Below, in pieces: positions 5,734-13,758 of a stretch of 15,911 nucleotides of DNA (its first letter is position 1; each line of letters begins with the position of its first letter). This stretch comes from CAXSEF01 sp964236535. Its GTDB lineage: Bacteria > Pseudomonadota > Alphaproteobacteria > Acetobacterales > Acetobacteraceae. The DNA is taken from contig CAXSEF010000076.1 in the NCBI GenBank assembly GCA_964236535.1, positions 1 through 15,911 on the forward strand. The letters run 5' to 3'. A program made the translations under genes and the position numbers. The notes under the pieces were generated by a model that was given only the letters and a program-made list of their open reading frames with translations, did no database searches and was not told where the DNA came from.

Positions 5734-7695
5734 TCACTCCGCCGCCACCACCATGGAGCGCCGCCGCGCCGGCGCCCCCACCCGCAGCCGACGGTCCGCC
5801 AGCGACAGCCCGCCGCCCACCGCCATCACCAGCGCCCCCAGCCAGATCCACGGCGCCAGCACGTTGTCGTGCAGCCGCAGCACCGCCTCCCCGTCCCGCT
5901 CGTCGCCCAGCACCGCATAGAGGTCGCGCATCAGGTTGGTGTCGATCGCCACGTCCTCCACCGTCTGCCCCTGGCTCGCGAAGGTGTGCCGCGACGGCCG
6001 CAGCGTCACCACCGGCCGCCCGTTGCGGCTCACCGCGATCGTCGCCACCCGCGAGGCGAAGTTCGGCCCCGCCTCGTCGGCCAGCGACTCCAGCGTCCAG
6101 GTGTAGCCCGCCACCTGCACCGCCTCGCCCACGTGCACCGCCACGATCCGCTGCTGCGCCAGCGACATCCCGGCGATCCCCGCGATCGTCACCCCCATCC
6201 CGGCATGCGCCACCGCCGCGCCCAGCACCGACAGCGGCAGCGCCGCCAGCCGCGACCAGCTGGTGGCGAACGGCACCCGGAACAGCCGCACCCGCTCCAC
6301 CAGCTCGGAGAACGAACCGAGGATCAGCCACGCGCTCGCCGCGAACGCCAGCGCCGGCAGCACCGCCATGCGGAACAGGCACACCGCCGCCACGCCCGCC
6401 GCGATCGCCGCCGCCCACCACACCCGCAGCAGCACCGGGGCCAGCTGCGCCCGCTTCCACGGCATCAGCGGGCCGATCGCCATGAACGCGAACATCGGGA
6501 TCGCCAGCGGCAGCACCGTCGCGTTGAAGAACGGCGCGCCCACCGAGATCTTCACCCCCAGCAGCAGGTCGGCGAACGGCGGATACATCGTCCCGGTGAT
6601 CACCACCGCGCAGATCGAGCACAGCAGGATGTTGTTGAGCACCAGCGCGCCCTCGCGCGACACCGGGGCGAACACCCCGCCGGTCGACAGCGTCGGCGCC
6701 CGCAGCGCGAACAGCAGCAGCGAGCCGCCGATGACGATGCCGAGCAGCGCCAGGATGAACACCCCGCGCGCCGGGTCGTTGGCGAAGGCGTGCACCGAGT
6801 TGAGGATACCGGAGCGCACCAGGAACGTGCCCGACAGCGACAGCGAGAACGTCGCGATCGCCAGCAGCACGGTCCAGATCTTCAGGCTCTCCCGCTTCTC
6901 CACCACGATCGCCGAATGCACCAGCGCGGTGCCGGTCAGCCACGGCATCAGCGAGGCGTTCTCCACCGGGTCCCAGAACCAGTAGCCGCCCCAGCCCAGC
7001 TCGTAGTACGCCCACCACGACCCGAGCGCGATGCCGCAGGTCAGGAAGCACCACGACGCCAGCGCCCACGGCCGCACCCAGCGCCCCCACGCCGCGTCGA
7101 TGCGCCCCTCCAGCAGCGCCGCCACCGCGAAGGCGAACGGCACCGCGAAACCCACGTAGCCCGCGTAGAGGATCGGCGGGTGGAACGCGAGGCCGGGGTC
7201 CTGCAGCAGCGGGTTCATCCCCCGCCCCTCGAGCGGCGCCGGCCACACCCGCAGGAACGGATTCGAGGTCAGCAGCGCGAACAGCAGGAACCCGGCCGAC
7301 GTGCCGCCCAGCACGCCGATCACCCGCGCCCGCAGCGCCGAGGGCAGCCCGCGCCCGAACGCCGCCACCGACCCGCCGCACAGCCCCAGGATCAGCGCCC
7401 ACAGCAGGATCGAGCCCTCGTGGTTCCCCCACGCCCCGGTGATCTTGTAGAGCAGCGGCTTCGCGGCCGCGCTGTTCTCGGCGATGTTGGCCACCGAGAA
7501 ATCGTCGACCACCGCGCTCCACACCAGCGACCCGGACGCCGCCACCAGCGCCAGCAGCTGCCCGATCGCCAGGCCCGGCGCCGCCGCCATCAGCCGCGCG
7601 TCGGCGCGCTGCGCACCCCACAGCGGGACGACGAACTGCGCCACCGCCAGGCAGCAGGCCAGCGCCAGCGCGAAATGGCCAAGCTCGGGGATCAT
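5734..7695 (-). CDS. ccmF: Haem lyase subunit CcmF
   Basis: Large integral membrane subunit of the CcmF/CcmH/CcmI complex that attaches haem covalently to apocytochrome c. The 653-residue length is normal. The family hallmarks are all visible: GAWGNHEGSILLW (87-99), FHPPILYAGY (171-180) with a likely haem-ligand His172, the tryptophan-rich haem-handling segment WGGYWFWDPVENASLMPWL (235-253), and His260. Many hydrophobic helices span the protein, and a large periplasmic domain lies near the C-terminus. The ATG at 7695 gives MIPELGHFAL, the typical CcmF N-terminus; the ribosome-binding site is weak (GAGAA). It is separated from ccmE by 248 bp containing a repeat and a hairpin, and from ccmG by another repeat, unlike the overlapping genes elsewhere in the cluster. 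Confidence 0.98.
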   Translation of the reverse strand: MIPELGHFALALACCLAVAQFVVPLWGAQRADARLMAAAPGLAIGQLLALVAASGSLVWSAVVDDFSVANIAENSAAAKPLLYKITGAWGNHEGSILLWALILGLCGGSVAAFGRGLPSALRARVIGVLGGTSAGFLLFALLTSNPFLRVWPAPLEGRGMNPLLQDPGLAFHPPILYAGYVGFAVPFAFAVAALLEGRIDAAWGRWVRPWALASWCFLTCGIALGSWWAYYELGWGGYWFWDPVENASLMPWLTGTALVHSAIVVEKRESLKIWTVLLAIATFSLSLSGTFLVRSGILNSVHAFANDPARGVFILALLGIVIGGSLLLFALRAPTLSTGGVFAPVSREGALVLNNILLCSICAVVITGTMYPPFADLLLGVKISVGAPFFNATVLPLAIPMFAFMAIGPLMPWKRAQLAPVLLRVWWAAAIAAGVAAVCLFRMAVLPALAFAASAWLILGSFSELVERVRLFRVPFATSWSRLAALPLSVLGAAVAHAGMGVTIAGIAGMSLAQQRIVAVHVGEAVQVAGYTWTLESLADEAGPNFASRVATIAVSRNGRPVVTLRPSRHTFASQGQTVEDVAIDTNLMRDLYAVLGDERDGEAVLRLHDNVLAPWIWLGALVMAVGGGLSLADRRLRVGAPARRRSMVVAAE

Positions 7696-7741
7696 CGGCG
7701 GTTCTCGATCATGGGTGCGATGTGAGGCGACACTCGAATGC

Positions 7742-7874
7742 CGGCAAGGCCGGCGCAGGCAGCCCCGGACCCGCCAAAGCCCAGAGGCCTCTGGAAACCC
7801 TTGCTTAGTCAGATGGATTCCAAAGGCTCGGCCTTTGGCGGAGTCCAGAGGCAGAGCCTCTGGCCTTGCCTGCC
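7742..7874. repeat. Palindromic repeat element, copy D (between ccmE and ccmF)
   Basis: A full element of about 133 bp with inverted ends GGCAAGGCC (7743-7751) and GGCCTTGCC (7862-7870). The right half has the clearest hairpins of the family: CCAAAGGC/GCCTTTGG and CCAGAGGC/GCCTCTGG. The left half carries CCAGAGGCCTCTGG. It is oriented opposite to copies F and H, as judged by the CCAGAGGC-then-CCAAAGGC order. Confidence 0.85.
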
Positions 7875-7889
7875 TAACCGGTCACGCCC

Positions 7890-7920
7890 AGGACCCGCCG
7901 GAATCAGGCCGGCCGGTCCT
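7890..7920. promoter_or_regulatory. Hairpin just downstream of ccmE
   Basis: AGGACCCGCCGG (7890-7901) pairs with CCGGCCGGTCCT (7909-7920) with a single C-C mismatch and a 7-base loop. It begins 23 bp after the ccmE stop in the direction of transcription. It has no T-tract, so partial termination, mRNA 3'-end protection or stoichiometry control between ccmCDE and ccmF are all possible. It is separate from repeat copy D. Confidence 0.45.
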
Positions 7921-7943
7921 GCAGCGGAGCCCCGGCCTCCGCG

Positions 7944-8450
7944 TCACGATCCCCGCGCAGGACCGGCGGTCAGCGCCGTCCACGACGACGCCGGCGGCGG
8001 CCCGCCCTGCGCCGGGTCCCAGCGCCCGGACTTCTTCAGCGCGTCCGCCACGTCCTTCGGCATGTACGCCTCGTCGTGCTTGGCCAGCACGTCCTGCGCG
8101 CGGAACGTCCCGTCGGTCTGCAGGCTGCCGAGCGTGACCACGCCCTGCCCCTCGCGGAACAGGTCAGGCAGGATGCCCACGTAGGTCACCGCGATCGCCG
8201 TGCGCCCGTCCGTCACCCTGAACGAGGCGGCCGGCTGCCCGTCGACCTCCGAGCGGTGCAGGCTGCCGGCCTGCACCATGCCGCCGAGCCGGATGGTGCG
8301 GCTGGGCGGCGGCAGGTCCGCCTCGATCTGCGTCGGCGCCATGAAGAACACCAGGTTGCTGCTGAACGCCGACAGCGACAGCGCCGCCGCCGAGCCGAGC
8401 CCCACCCCGCAGGCCAGCACCACCCAGAGCCGGCGCCGCCTGCGCGTCAC
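7944..8450 (-). CDS. ccmE: Haem chaperone CcmE
   Basis: Periplasmic haem chaperone that receives haem from CcmC and carries it to CcmF. The 168-residue protein has a basic N-terminus (VTRRRRRLW), one membrane anchor (about 8-29), a beta-barrel domain and the covalent haem-binding motif AKHDEAYMP with His125 and Tyr129. The C-terminal tail is flexible and rich in Pro/Ala/Gly, as usual. Translation is predicted to start at the GTG at 8450, which overlaps the ccmD stop (GTGA); no nearby ATG would keep the anchor. The coupling to ccmD fits the known CcmC-CcmD-CcmE interaction. Confidence 0.96.
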   Translation of the reverse strand: MTRRRRRLWVVLACGVGLGSAAALSLSAFSSNLVFFMAPTQIEADLPPPSRTIRLGGMVQAGSLHRSEVDGQPAASFRVTDGRTAIAVTYVGILPDLFREGQGVVTLGSLQTDGTFRAQDVLAKHDEAYMPKDVADALKKSGRWDPAQGGPPPASSWTALTAGPARGS

Positions 8451-8602
8451 GGCCCGTCCCCCGCGCGCGGCGCCTGGCGGGGATCGAGCGCGCGCAGCCG
8501 CCGCCCCGCCGCACGCAGCCGCACCGCCGCCAGCCCCGCGTAGCCGGCGATCATCGCCACCGCCAGCGCGTACGACGCCGCGATGAACGGCGCGTGGCTC
8601 AC
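8447..8602 (-). CDS. ccmD: Haem exporter protein CcmD
   Basis: Small membrane protein of 51 residues that helps release haem-loaded CcmE from CcmC. It shows the expected pattern: SHAPFIAASYALAVAMIAGY, one membrane helix (about 6-28), then a basic cytoplasmic tail (RLRAAGRRLRALDPRQAPR). It starts with a GTG at 8602, overlapping the ccmC stop (GTGA), and its own stop overlaps the ccmE GTG. Sequence conservation in CcmD is low, but size, topology and position between ccmC and ccmE make the call secure. Confidence 0.93.
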   Translation of the reverse strand: MSHAPFIAASYALAVAMIAGYAGLAAVRLRAAGRRLRALDPRQAPRAGDGP

Positions 8603-9507
8603 CGCGCCGCCGCCGCGCCGACCGACGACGCTCCGGACTGCGCCACGTCCGACGGCGCCGCACCCCACCGGGCCACATCCGCCCCGGCCACACCCGCCCC
8701 GGCCACACCCGCCCCGGCCACACCCGACTGTACCACACCAGACTGGGCCGCATCCGCGCGCGCCATCAGCAGGCCGCGCACCCGGCGCTCCAGCACCGCC
8801 GCGCGCAGCCGGGCGCAGACGATCGCCGCGAAGCCGATGGTGAACCCCAGCGTCGACACCGCGAGCGGCCACAGCATCCGGCTGTCCATGCTCGGCGCCC
8901 CGGTCAGGGTGATGCTGTCCGGCTGGTGCAGCGTGTTCCACCACCGCACGCTGAACTTGATGATCGGCAGGTTGACCACGCCCACCAGCGCCAGGATCGC
9001 CCCGGCCCGATAGCCGCGCTGCGGATCGTCGAACGCCCGCACCAGCGCAATATGGCCCAGATAGAGGAAGAACAGCACCAGCACCGAGGTCAGCCGGGCG
9101 TCCCACACCCACCACGCGCCCCACATCGGCCGGCCCCACAGCGACCCGGTCGCCAGGCACAGCGCCGTCACCCCCGCTCCCACCGGCCCGATCTCGATCG
9201 CCGCCAGGTCGGCCAGCGGGTGGCGCCACACCAGCGACACGAACGAGCACCCCGCCAGCGCCGCATACCCCGCCGAGGCCAGCCAGGCCGAAGGCACGTG
9301 GATGTACATGATCCGCACGGTATCGCCCTGCTGCCAGTCGGCCGGCGAGAACAGCAGCCCCCAGGTCAGCCCCGCCAGCGTCAGCACGAGCCCCAGCCCG
9401 TTCAGCCACGGCTGCGCCCGGCCGCCCAGCCGCAGGAAACGGCCCGGGTTGGCGAACCGGTGCAGCCAGCCGGCACCCGCCGGGGCGAAGGTCGTGCGCG
9501 CGTCCAC
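8599..9507 (-). CDS. ccmC: Haem export/handling protein CcmC
   Basis: Polytopic inner-membrane protein that presents haem to CcmE. Hallmarks are MYIHVPSAWL with His70, the tryptophan-rich haem-handling motif WGAWWVWDARLTS (129-141), and NTLHQPDS with His194, within six hydrophobic helices. The core ends near residue 250, the usual CcmC length. A further 50 or so residues form an unusual tail of five-residue repeats (GVAGA-like) encoded by a 15-bp minisatellite. The likely start is the GTG at 9507 (VDARTTFAPAG); the frame is open further upstream, but that stretch has no family similarity. No clear ribosome-binding site is seen. It is first in the cluster and divergent from the YciI-like gene; ccmA and ccmB are not adjacent. 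Confidence 0.95.
   Translation of the reverse strand: MDARTTFAPAGAGWLHRFANPGRFLRLGGRAQPWLNGLGLVLTLAGLTWGLLFSPADWQQGDTVRIMYIHVPSAWLASAGYAALAGCSFVSLVWRHPLADLAAIEIGPVGAGVTALCLATGSLWGRPMWGAWWVWDARLTSVLVLFFLYLGHIALVRAFDDPQRGYRAGAILALVGVVNLPIIKFSVRWWNTLHQPDSITLTGAPSMDSRMLWPLAVSTLGFTIGFAAIVCARLRAAVLERRVRGLLMARADAAQSGVVQSGVAGAGVAGAGVAGADVARWGAAPSDVAQSGASSVGAAAAR
8671..8760. repeat. 15-bp minisatellite in the 3' end of ccmC
   Basis: Six head-to-tail 15-bp units, starting at 8671, 8686, 8701, 8716, 8731 and 8746. The consensus is GGCCACACCCGCCCC; units 2 and 3 are identical and the outer units are diverged. Because 15 is a multiple of three, the array keeps frame and encodes a five-residue repeat (GVAGA, DVARW, GVVQS) in the CcmC tail. 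Further degenerate units can be traced toward 8640. Confidence 0.9.
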
Positions 9508-9749
9508 GACGGATAGCTGTACCCGAGCCGCGGGTTTTGTAGAAGCGCAAAGCCGCCCGCCCGCGCGGCGCCCGGCCCGGAACGCGGCCTTTCCACCGCC
9601 CGCCGCGCGCCGCACCGACCCGCCAAGCCCATCCCCCAGCCTCCAGCCGCCAGCCCCCCGGCGCACGCCGCATCGCGCGACCGCGCCCGCCATACCGCTC
9701 GCCCGCCGCCTGCCGTAGCCTGCGCGACAACCCAACGGAAGCACGCGCC
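9508..9749. other. Divergent intergenic region between ccmC and the YciI-like gene
   Basis: This 242-bp region should hold the promoters of the ccm cluster (minus strand) and the yciI-EVE pair (plus strand). The only AT-rich spot is near 9533-9551 (GGGTTTTGTAGAAGCGCAAAG), close to the ccmC start. I see no confident -35/-10 pair, operator or repeat element. Confidence 0.4.
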
Positions 9750-10043
9750 ATGCTGTTCGCCATCATCTGCACCGACAAGCCCGCCAGCCTGGAGCGCCGG
9801 CTCGCCACCCGCGCCGAGCACCTCGCATACCTGGCCGGCCACGCCGACAGCGTGGTGCACGGCGGCCCGCTGCTCGACCCCGCCGGCAAGCCCAGCGGCA
9901 GCCTGCTGCTCGTCGACCTCGCCGACCGCGCCGCCGCCGAGCAGCTCGCCGCCCGCGACCCCTACGCCCGCGCCGACCTGTTCGAGAGCGTGGTGATCCG
10001 CCCGTACCGCGCGGTGTTCCGCGACGGCGCGCAGCTCGGCTGA
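9750..10043 (+). CDS. YciI-like protein
   Basis: A 97-residue protein of the YCII family, small dimeric ferredoxin-like-fold proteins. Typical features are the start MLFAIICTDKP, the R-x2-H segment RAEHLAYL with conserved His24, GGPLLD with Asp43 as the likely partner, and the C-terminal VVIRPYRAVF strand. The His-Asp pair is thought to be catalytic in the family, but the reaction here is unknown. The start is supported by GGAAG at 9735-9739. The stop is 9 bp before the EVE-domain gene, so the two are probably co-transcribed, and I recall the pair being common in alphaproteobacteria. Confidence 0.88.
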   Translation: MLFAIICTDKPASLERRLATRAEHLAYLAGHADSVVHGGPLLDPAGKPSGSLLLVDLADRAAAEQLAARDPYARADLFESVVIRPYRAVFRDGAQLG

Positions 10044-10052
10044 GCCGCCCCG

Positions 10053-10472
10053 ATGCGCCACTGGCTGGTCAAGTCCGAGCCCGACGCGTTCTCCTGGGAG
10101 CAGCAGGCCCGCCGCGGCACCGAGCCCTGGACCGGGGTGCGCAACCACTCGGCGAAGAACAACCTCGCCGCGATGCGCCTGGACGACCCCGTGTTCTTCT
10201 ACCACTCCAACCAGGGACGCGAGATCGTCGGCGTCGTCACGGTCGCGCGCGAGGCCTACCCCGACCCCAGCGCCGACGCCGGTCCCTGGGTGTGCGTGGA
10301 CCTGCGCGCGGTAGGGCCGATGCCGCGCCCGGTCGGCCTCGTCGAGCTCAGGGCCGACCCCGCGTTCGCCGGCATGGTGCTGCTGCGCCAGTCGCGGCTC
10401 TCGGTCTGCCCGATCGAGCCGGCGGACTGGGGCCACATCTGCAGGCTCGGCGGGTGGCCGGCGAAGCCGTAA
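10053..10472 (+). CDS. EVE domain-containing protein (THYN1-like)
   Basis: A 139-residue protein made up of a single EVE domain, a PUA-like fold thought to bind modified bases in nucleic acids. Visible signatures are WLVKSEP (4-10), TGVRNHSAKNNL (27-38), FFYHSN (48-53) and LRQSRLSVCPI (111-121), all in the usual order, so the domain is intact. Housekeeping EVE proteins of this length are widespread in Proteobacteria and differ from the EVE domains fused to restriction enzymes, so a defence role should not be assumed. It follows the YciI-like gene by 9 bp and is followed by a hairpin near 10504. Confidence 0.92.
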   Translation: MRHWLVKSEPDAFSWEQQARRGTEPWTGVRNHSAKNNLAAMRLDDPVFFYHSNQGREIVGVVTVAREAYPDPSADAGPWVCVDLRAVGPMPRPVGLVELRADPAFAGMVLLRQSRLSVCPIEPADWGHICRLGGWPAKP

Positions 10473-10503
10473 TCAAGGCCGGGCGCCCCCTCCGCCAGGA
10501 CCC

Positions 10504-10537
10504 AAAAAGGCCCCTCGTTCAGGCAACGGGCCCCTTT
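10504..10537. terminator. Candidate terminator after the EVE-domain gene
   Basis: AAAAAGGCCCC at 10504-10514 can pair imperfectly, with a bulge, with GGGCCCCTTT at 10528-10537. A-rich bases lead and T-rich bases follow the stem, as in a bidirectional intrinsic terminator. It lies 31 bp after the stop of the EVE gene. The plus-strand T-tract is only three bases long, while the minus strand has five. Confidence 0.4.
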
Positions 10538-10579
10538 GATCCCGTTCTCCAAGCGGCACGCCACCCGCGCCGCCTCCCC

Positions 10580-10660
10580 CCAACATGTGCGGGTCTGGGG
10601 GCTCAGCCCCCAGCGGGTCCAGGGCGGCGCCCTGGCCTTCCTTCCGCCGCCCCCACACGC
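10580..10660. repeat. Palindromic repeat, second family (copy E), upstream of acsA
   Basis: Two perfect hairpins in series: CTGGGGGC/GCCCCCAG (10595-10613, loop TCA) and CCAGGGC/GCCCTGG (10619-10635, loop GGC), followed by CTTCC. The layout, two short stems about 5 bp apart and ending in CCTGGCCTTCC, parallels the other intergenic elements, but the sequence differs, so it is a sister family or subtype. It lies about 70-150 bp before the acsA start and could be in the 5' leader. Confidence 0.7.
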
Positions 10661-10728
10661 TTCCCTTCCCCCCCGCATCTGCCATGATACCGCAGAACCG
10701 CAACTCAACGCGGCCCGGGGAGCGCGCG

Positions 10729-12684
<1,956 letters not shown>

Positions 12685-12696
12685 GAACCCGATACG

Positions 12697-12815
12697 CCAG
12701 CGAGGCCAGAGGCTCTGCCTCCGGACTCCGCCAAAGGCTTGCCTTTGGAACCCATCTGCTTGAGGAAGAGGTGTCCAGACACCTCGGGCGGTTCTGGGCT
12801 TGCGGATCGATGTCC
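12697..12815. repeat. Palindromic repeat element, copy F
   Basis: An element of about 115 bp starting 12 bp after the acsA stop. The left half is typical: GAGGCCAGAGGCTCTGCCTC and CCAAAGGCTTGCCTTTGG, then CTGCTTGAGGAAG. The right half (GTGTCCAGACACCTCGGGCG) is diverged and holds its own GTGTCCAGACAC dyad. Its hairpins could serve as the 3' end of the acsA transcript. Confidence 0.8.
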
Positions 12816-12870
12816 CGGGCCGCCGGCATGGGTCCATGCACTCTCCCCCGTCGGCGAACAGGAACACCGC

Positions 12871-13401
12871 ATGGAACGACCCGGGTTCATCCGCCACTGG
12901 TCCGAGCTGGAAGGCGCGGACGACGCGATCTACCCGGGCGACACCGAGCGTCTCGCGATCGGCGCGCCGCTCGGCAGGGCGCTGGGACTGACCCGCCTCG
13001 GCATCCACCACGAGCGCGTGCCGCCGGGCCGGCGGACCTCGTACCCGCACGCGGAAAGCGCGCAGGACGAGTTCGTGTTCGTGCTCGATGGCCATCCCGA
13101 CGCCTGGATCGACGGCCGGCTCCATCGCCTCCGACCCGGCGACGCGGTCGCGTTCCCGGCGGGCACCGGCGTCACCCACACCTTCATCAACAACACGGAC
13201 GAGGAGGTCCGCCTGCTCGTGGTCGGCGAGGCGAACAAGCCGGAAAACCGCATCCGCTATCCCCGGAACGAGGCCTACGAGGCCAGCGAGGACTACGCGG
13301 CCAGTTTCGCCGGTCGGTGGACCGACTGGCCGGCACGGCCGCTCGGGCCGCATGACGGCCGCCCCGACCGCCCCTCCGACGACACCGGAGCGGCGCCGTA
13401 G
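12871..13401 (+). CDS. Cupin domain-containing protein
   Basis: A 176-residue single-domain cupin, probably a metal-dependent enzyme or small-molecule binder in the cytoplasm. The first cupin motif is recognisable around residues 53-74 (PPGRRTSYPHAESAQDEFVF, then VLDG), with His60 and Glu67 as candidate ligands. The second is PGDAVAFPAGTGVTHTFIN (89-107), with His103. A conserved-looking tail, NRIRYPRNEAYEA, resembles COG3837-type cupins. The ATG at 12871 follows a modest GGAAC ribosome site; the frame is open upstream, but only through repeat copy F. The substrate is unknown. It stands alone between two repeat elements, with no operon partner. Confidence 0.85.
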   Translation: MERPGFIRHWSELEGADDAIYPGDTERLAIGAPLGRALGLTRLGIHHERVPPGRRTSYPHAESAQDEFVFVLDGHPDAWIDGRLHRLRPGDAVAFPAGTGVTHTFINNTDEEVRLLVVGEANKPENRIRYPRNEAYEASEDYAASFAGRWTDWPARPLGPHDGRPDRPSDDTGAAP

Positions 13402-13457
13402 CCGCCTCGAATGAAGGGCCGGCAGGCTCCCGAAGCGGCATCGCGAGTCGTCGACCT

Positions 13458-13492
13458 CTGTCCGGGCAGCAACGGTCGCGGACCCCGGACAG
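13458..13492. terminator. Inverted repeat downstream of the cupin gene
   Basis: CTGTCCGGG (13458-13466) and CCCGGACAG (13484-13492) form a perfect 9-bp dyad with a 17-base loop, 56 bp after the cupin stop. There is no T-tract. It may act in transcription termination or RNA stability, or be a protein site. Confidence 0.35.
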
Positions 13493-13569
13493 GCACGATG
13501 CCCGGCGATCGGTCGCGTCGCGGCTCATGCCGACCCCGGATCACACCGGCCGAGGCGATCACGCCCCGA

Positions 13570-13636
13570 GGAACGGGTTTCCAAACGGCTCCGCCCTTTG
13601 GTGGGTCCGGGCAAGGCCCGGCCTTGCTGCCTGTCC
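13570..13636. repeat. Palindromic repeat element, half copy G
   Basis: Only one half of the element is present: GGAACGGGTTTCCAAACGGC, CCCTTTGGTGGGTCCGGGC, then the CCGGGC/GCCCGG hairpin (13607-13621) and GGCCTTGCTGCCTG. It matches the right half of copy C most closely. It lies about 120 bp before the uncharacterised 465-residue gene. Confidence 0.75.
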
Positions 13637-13758
13637 GGTCCGCACCCGAGGTCGGCCCCGCCCCGGCGCGCCCGCAGGGCGTTAGCCATTCGCTCGTACT
13701 TGCGTGCCACTCTGCCGACGGGACCCGGACCCGCGCGCCCCGCTCCCCGGGCGGCGGC

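Larger units (their letters stand above)
13402..13758. other. 357-bp intergenic region
   Basis: No convincing gene. It holds a dyad (13458-13492) and a half repeat element (copy G). The frame of the downstream gene stays open through most of this stretch, but the translation runs through the repeat and shows no domain-like pattern. The segment 13683-13735 (GCGTTAGCCATTCGCTCGTA and on) is the least GC-rich part and the likeliest promoter site for the downstream pair. Confidence 0.5.

Noticed and set aside
5233..7725. An 830-codon open frame antisense to ccmF and ccmG
   Set aside because: Its translation is almost entirely Arg/Pro/His/Gln, the usual mirror of a GC-rich gene, with no domain. 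The opposite strand has clear CcmF and CcmG motifs.
8671..8760. CRISPR-like short repeats
   Set aside because: The 15-bp units are directly adjacent with no spacers and stay in frame within ccmC, so this is a minisatellite.
10053..10472. EVE-domain protein as part of a defence system
   Set aside because: It is a stand-alone, normal-length EVE protein next to a YciI-like gene, with no nuclease, methyltransferase or mobile element nearby.
13411..13758. N-terminal extension of the 465-residue gene up to 13411
   Set aside because: The frame is open, but it runs through repeat copy G and shows no domain-like sequence, so a start near 13759 or 13795 is preferred.
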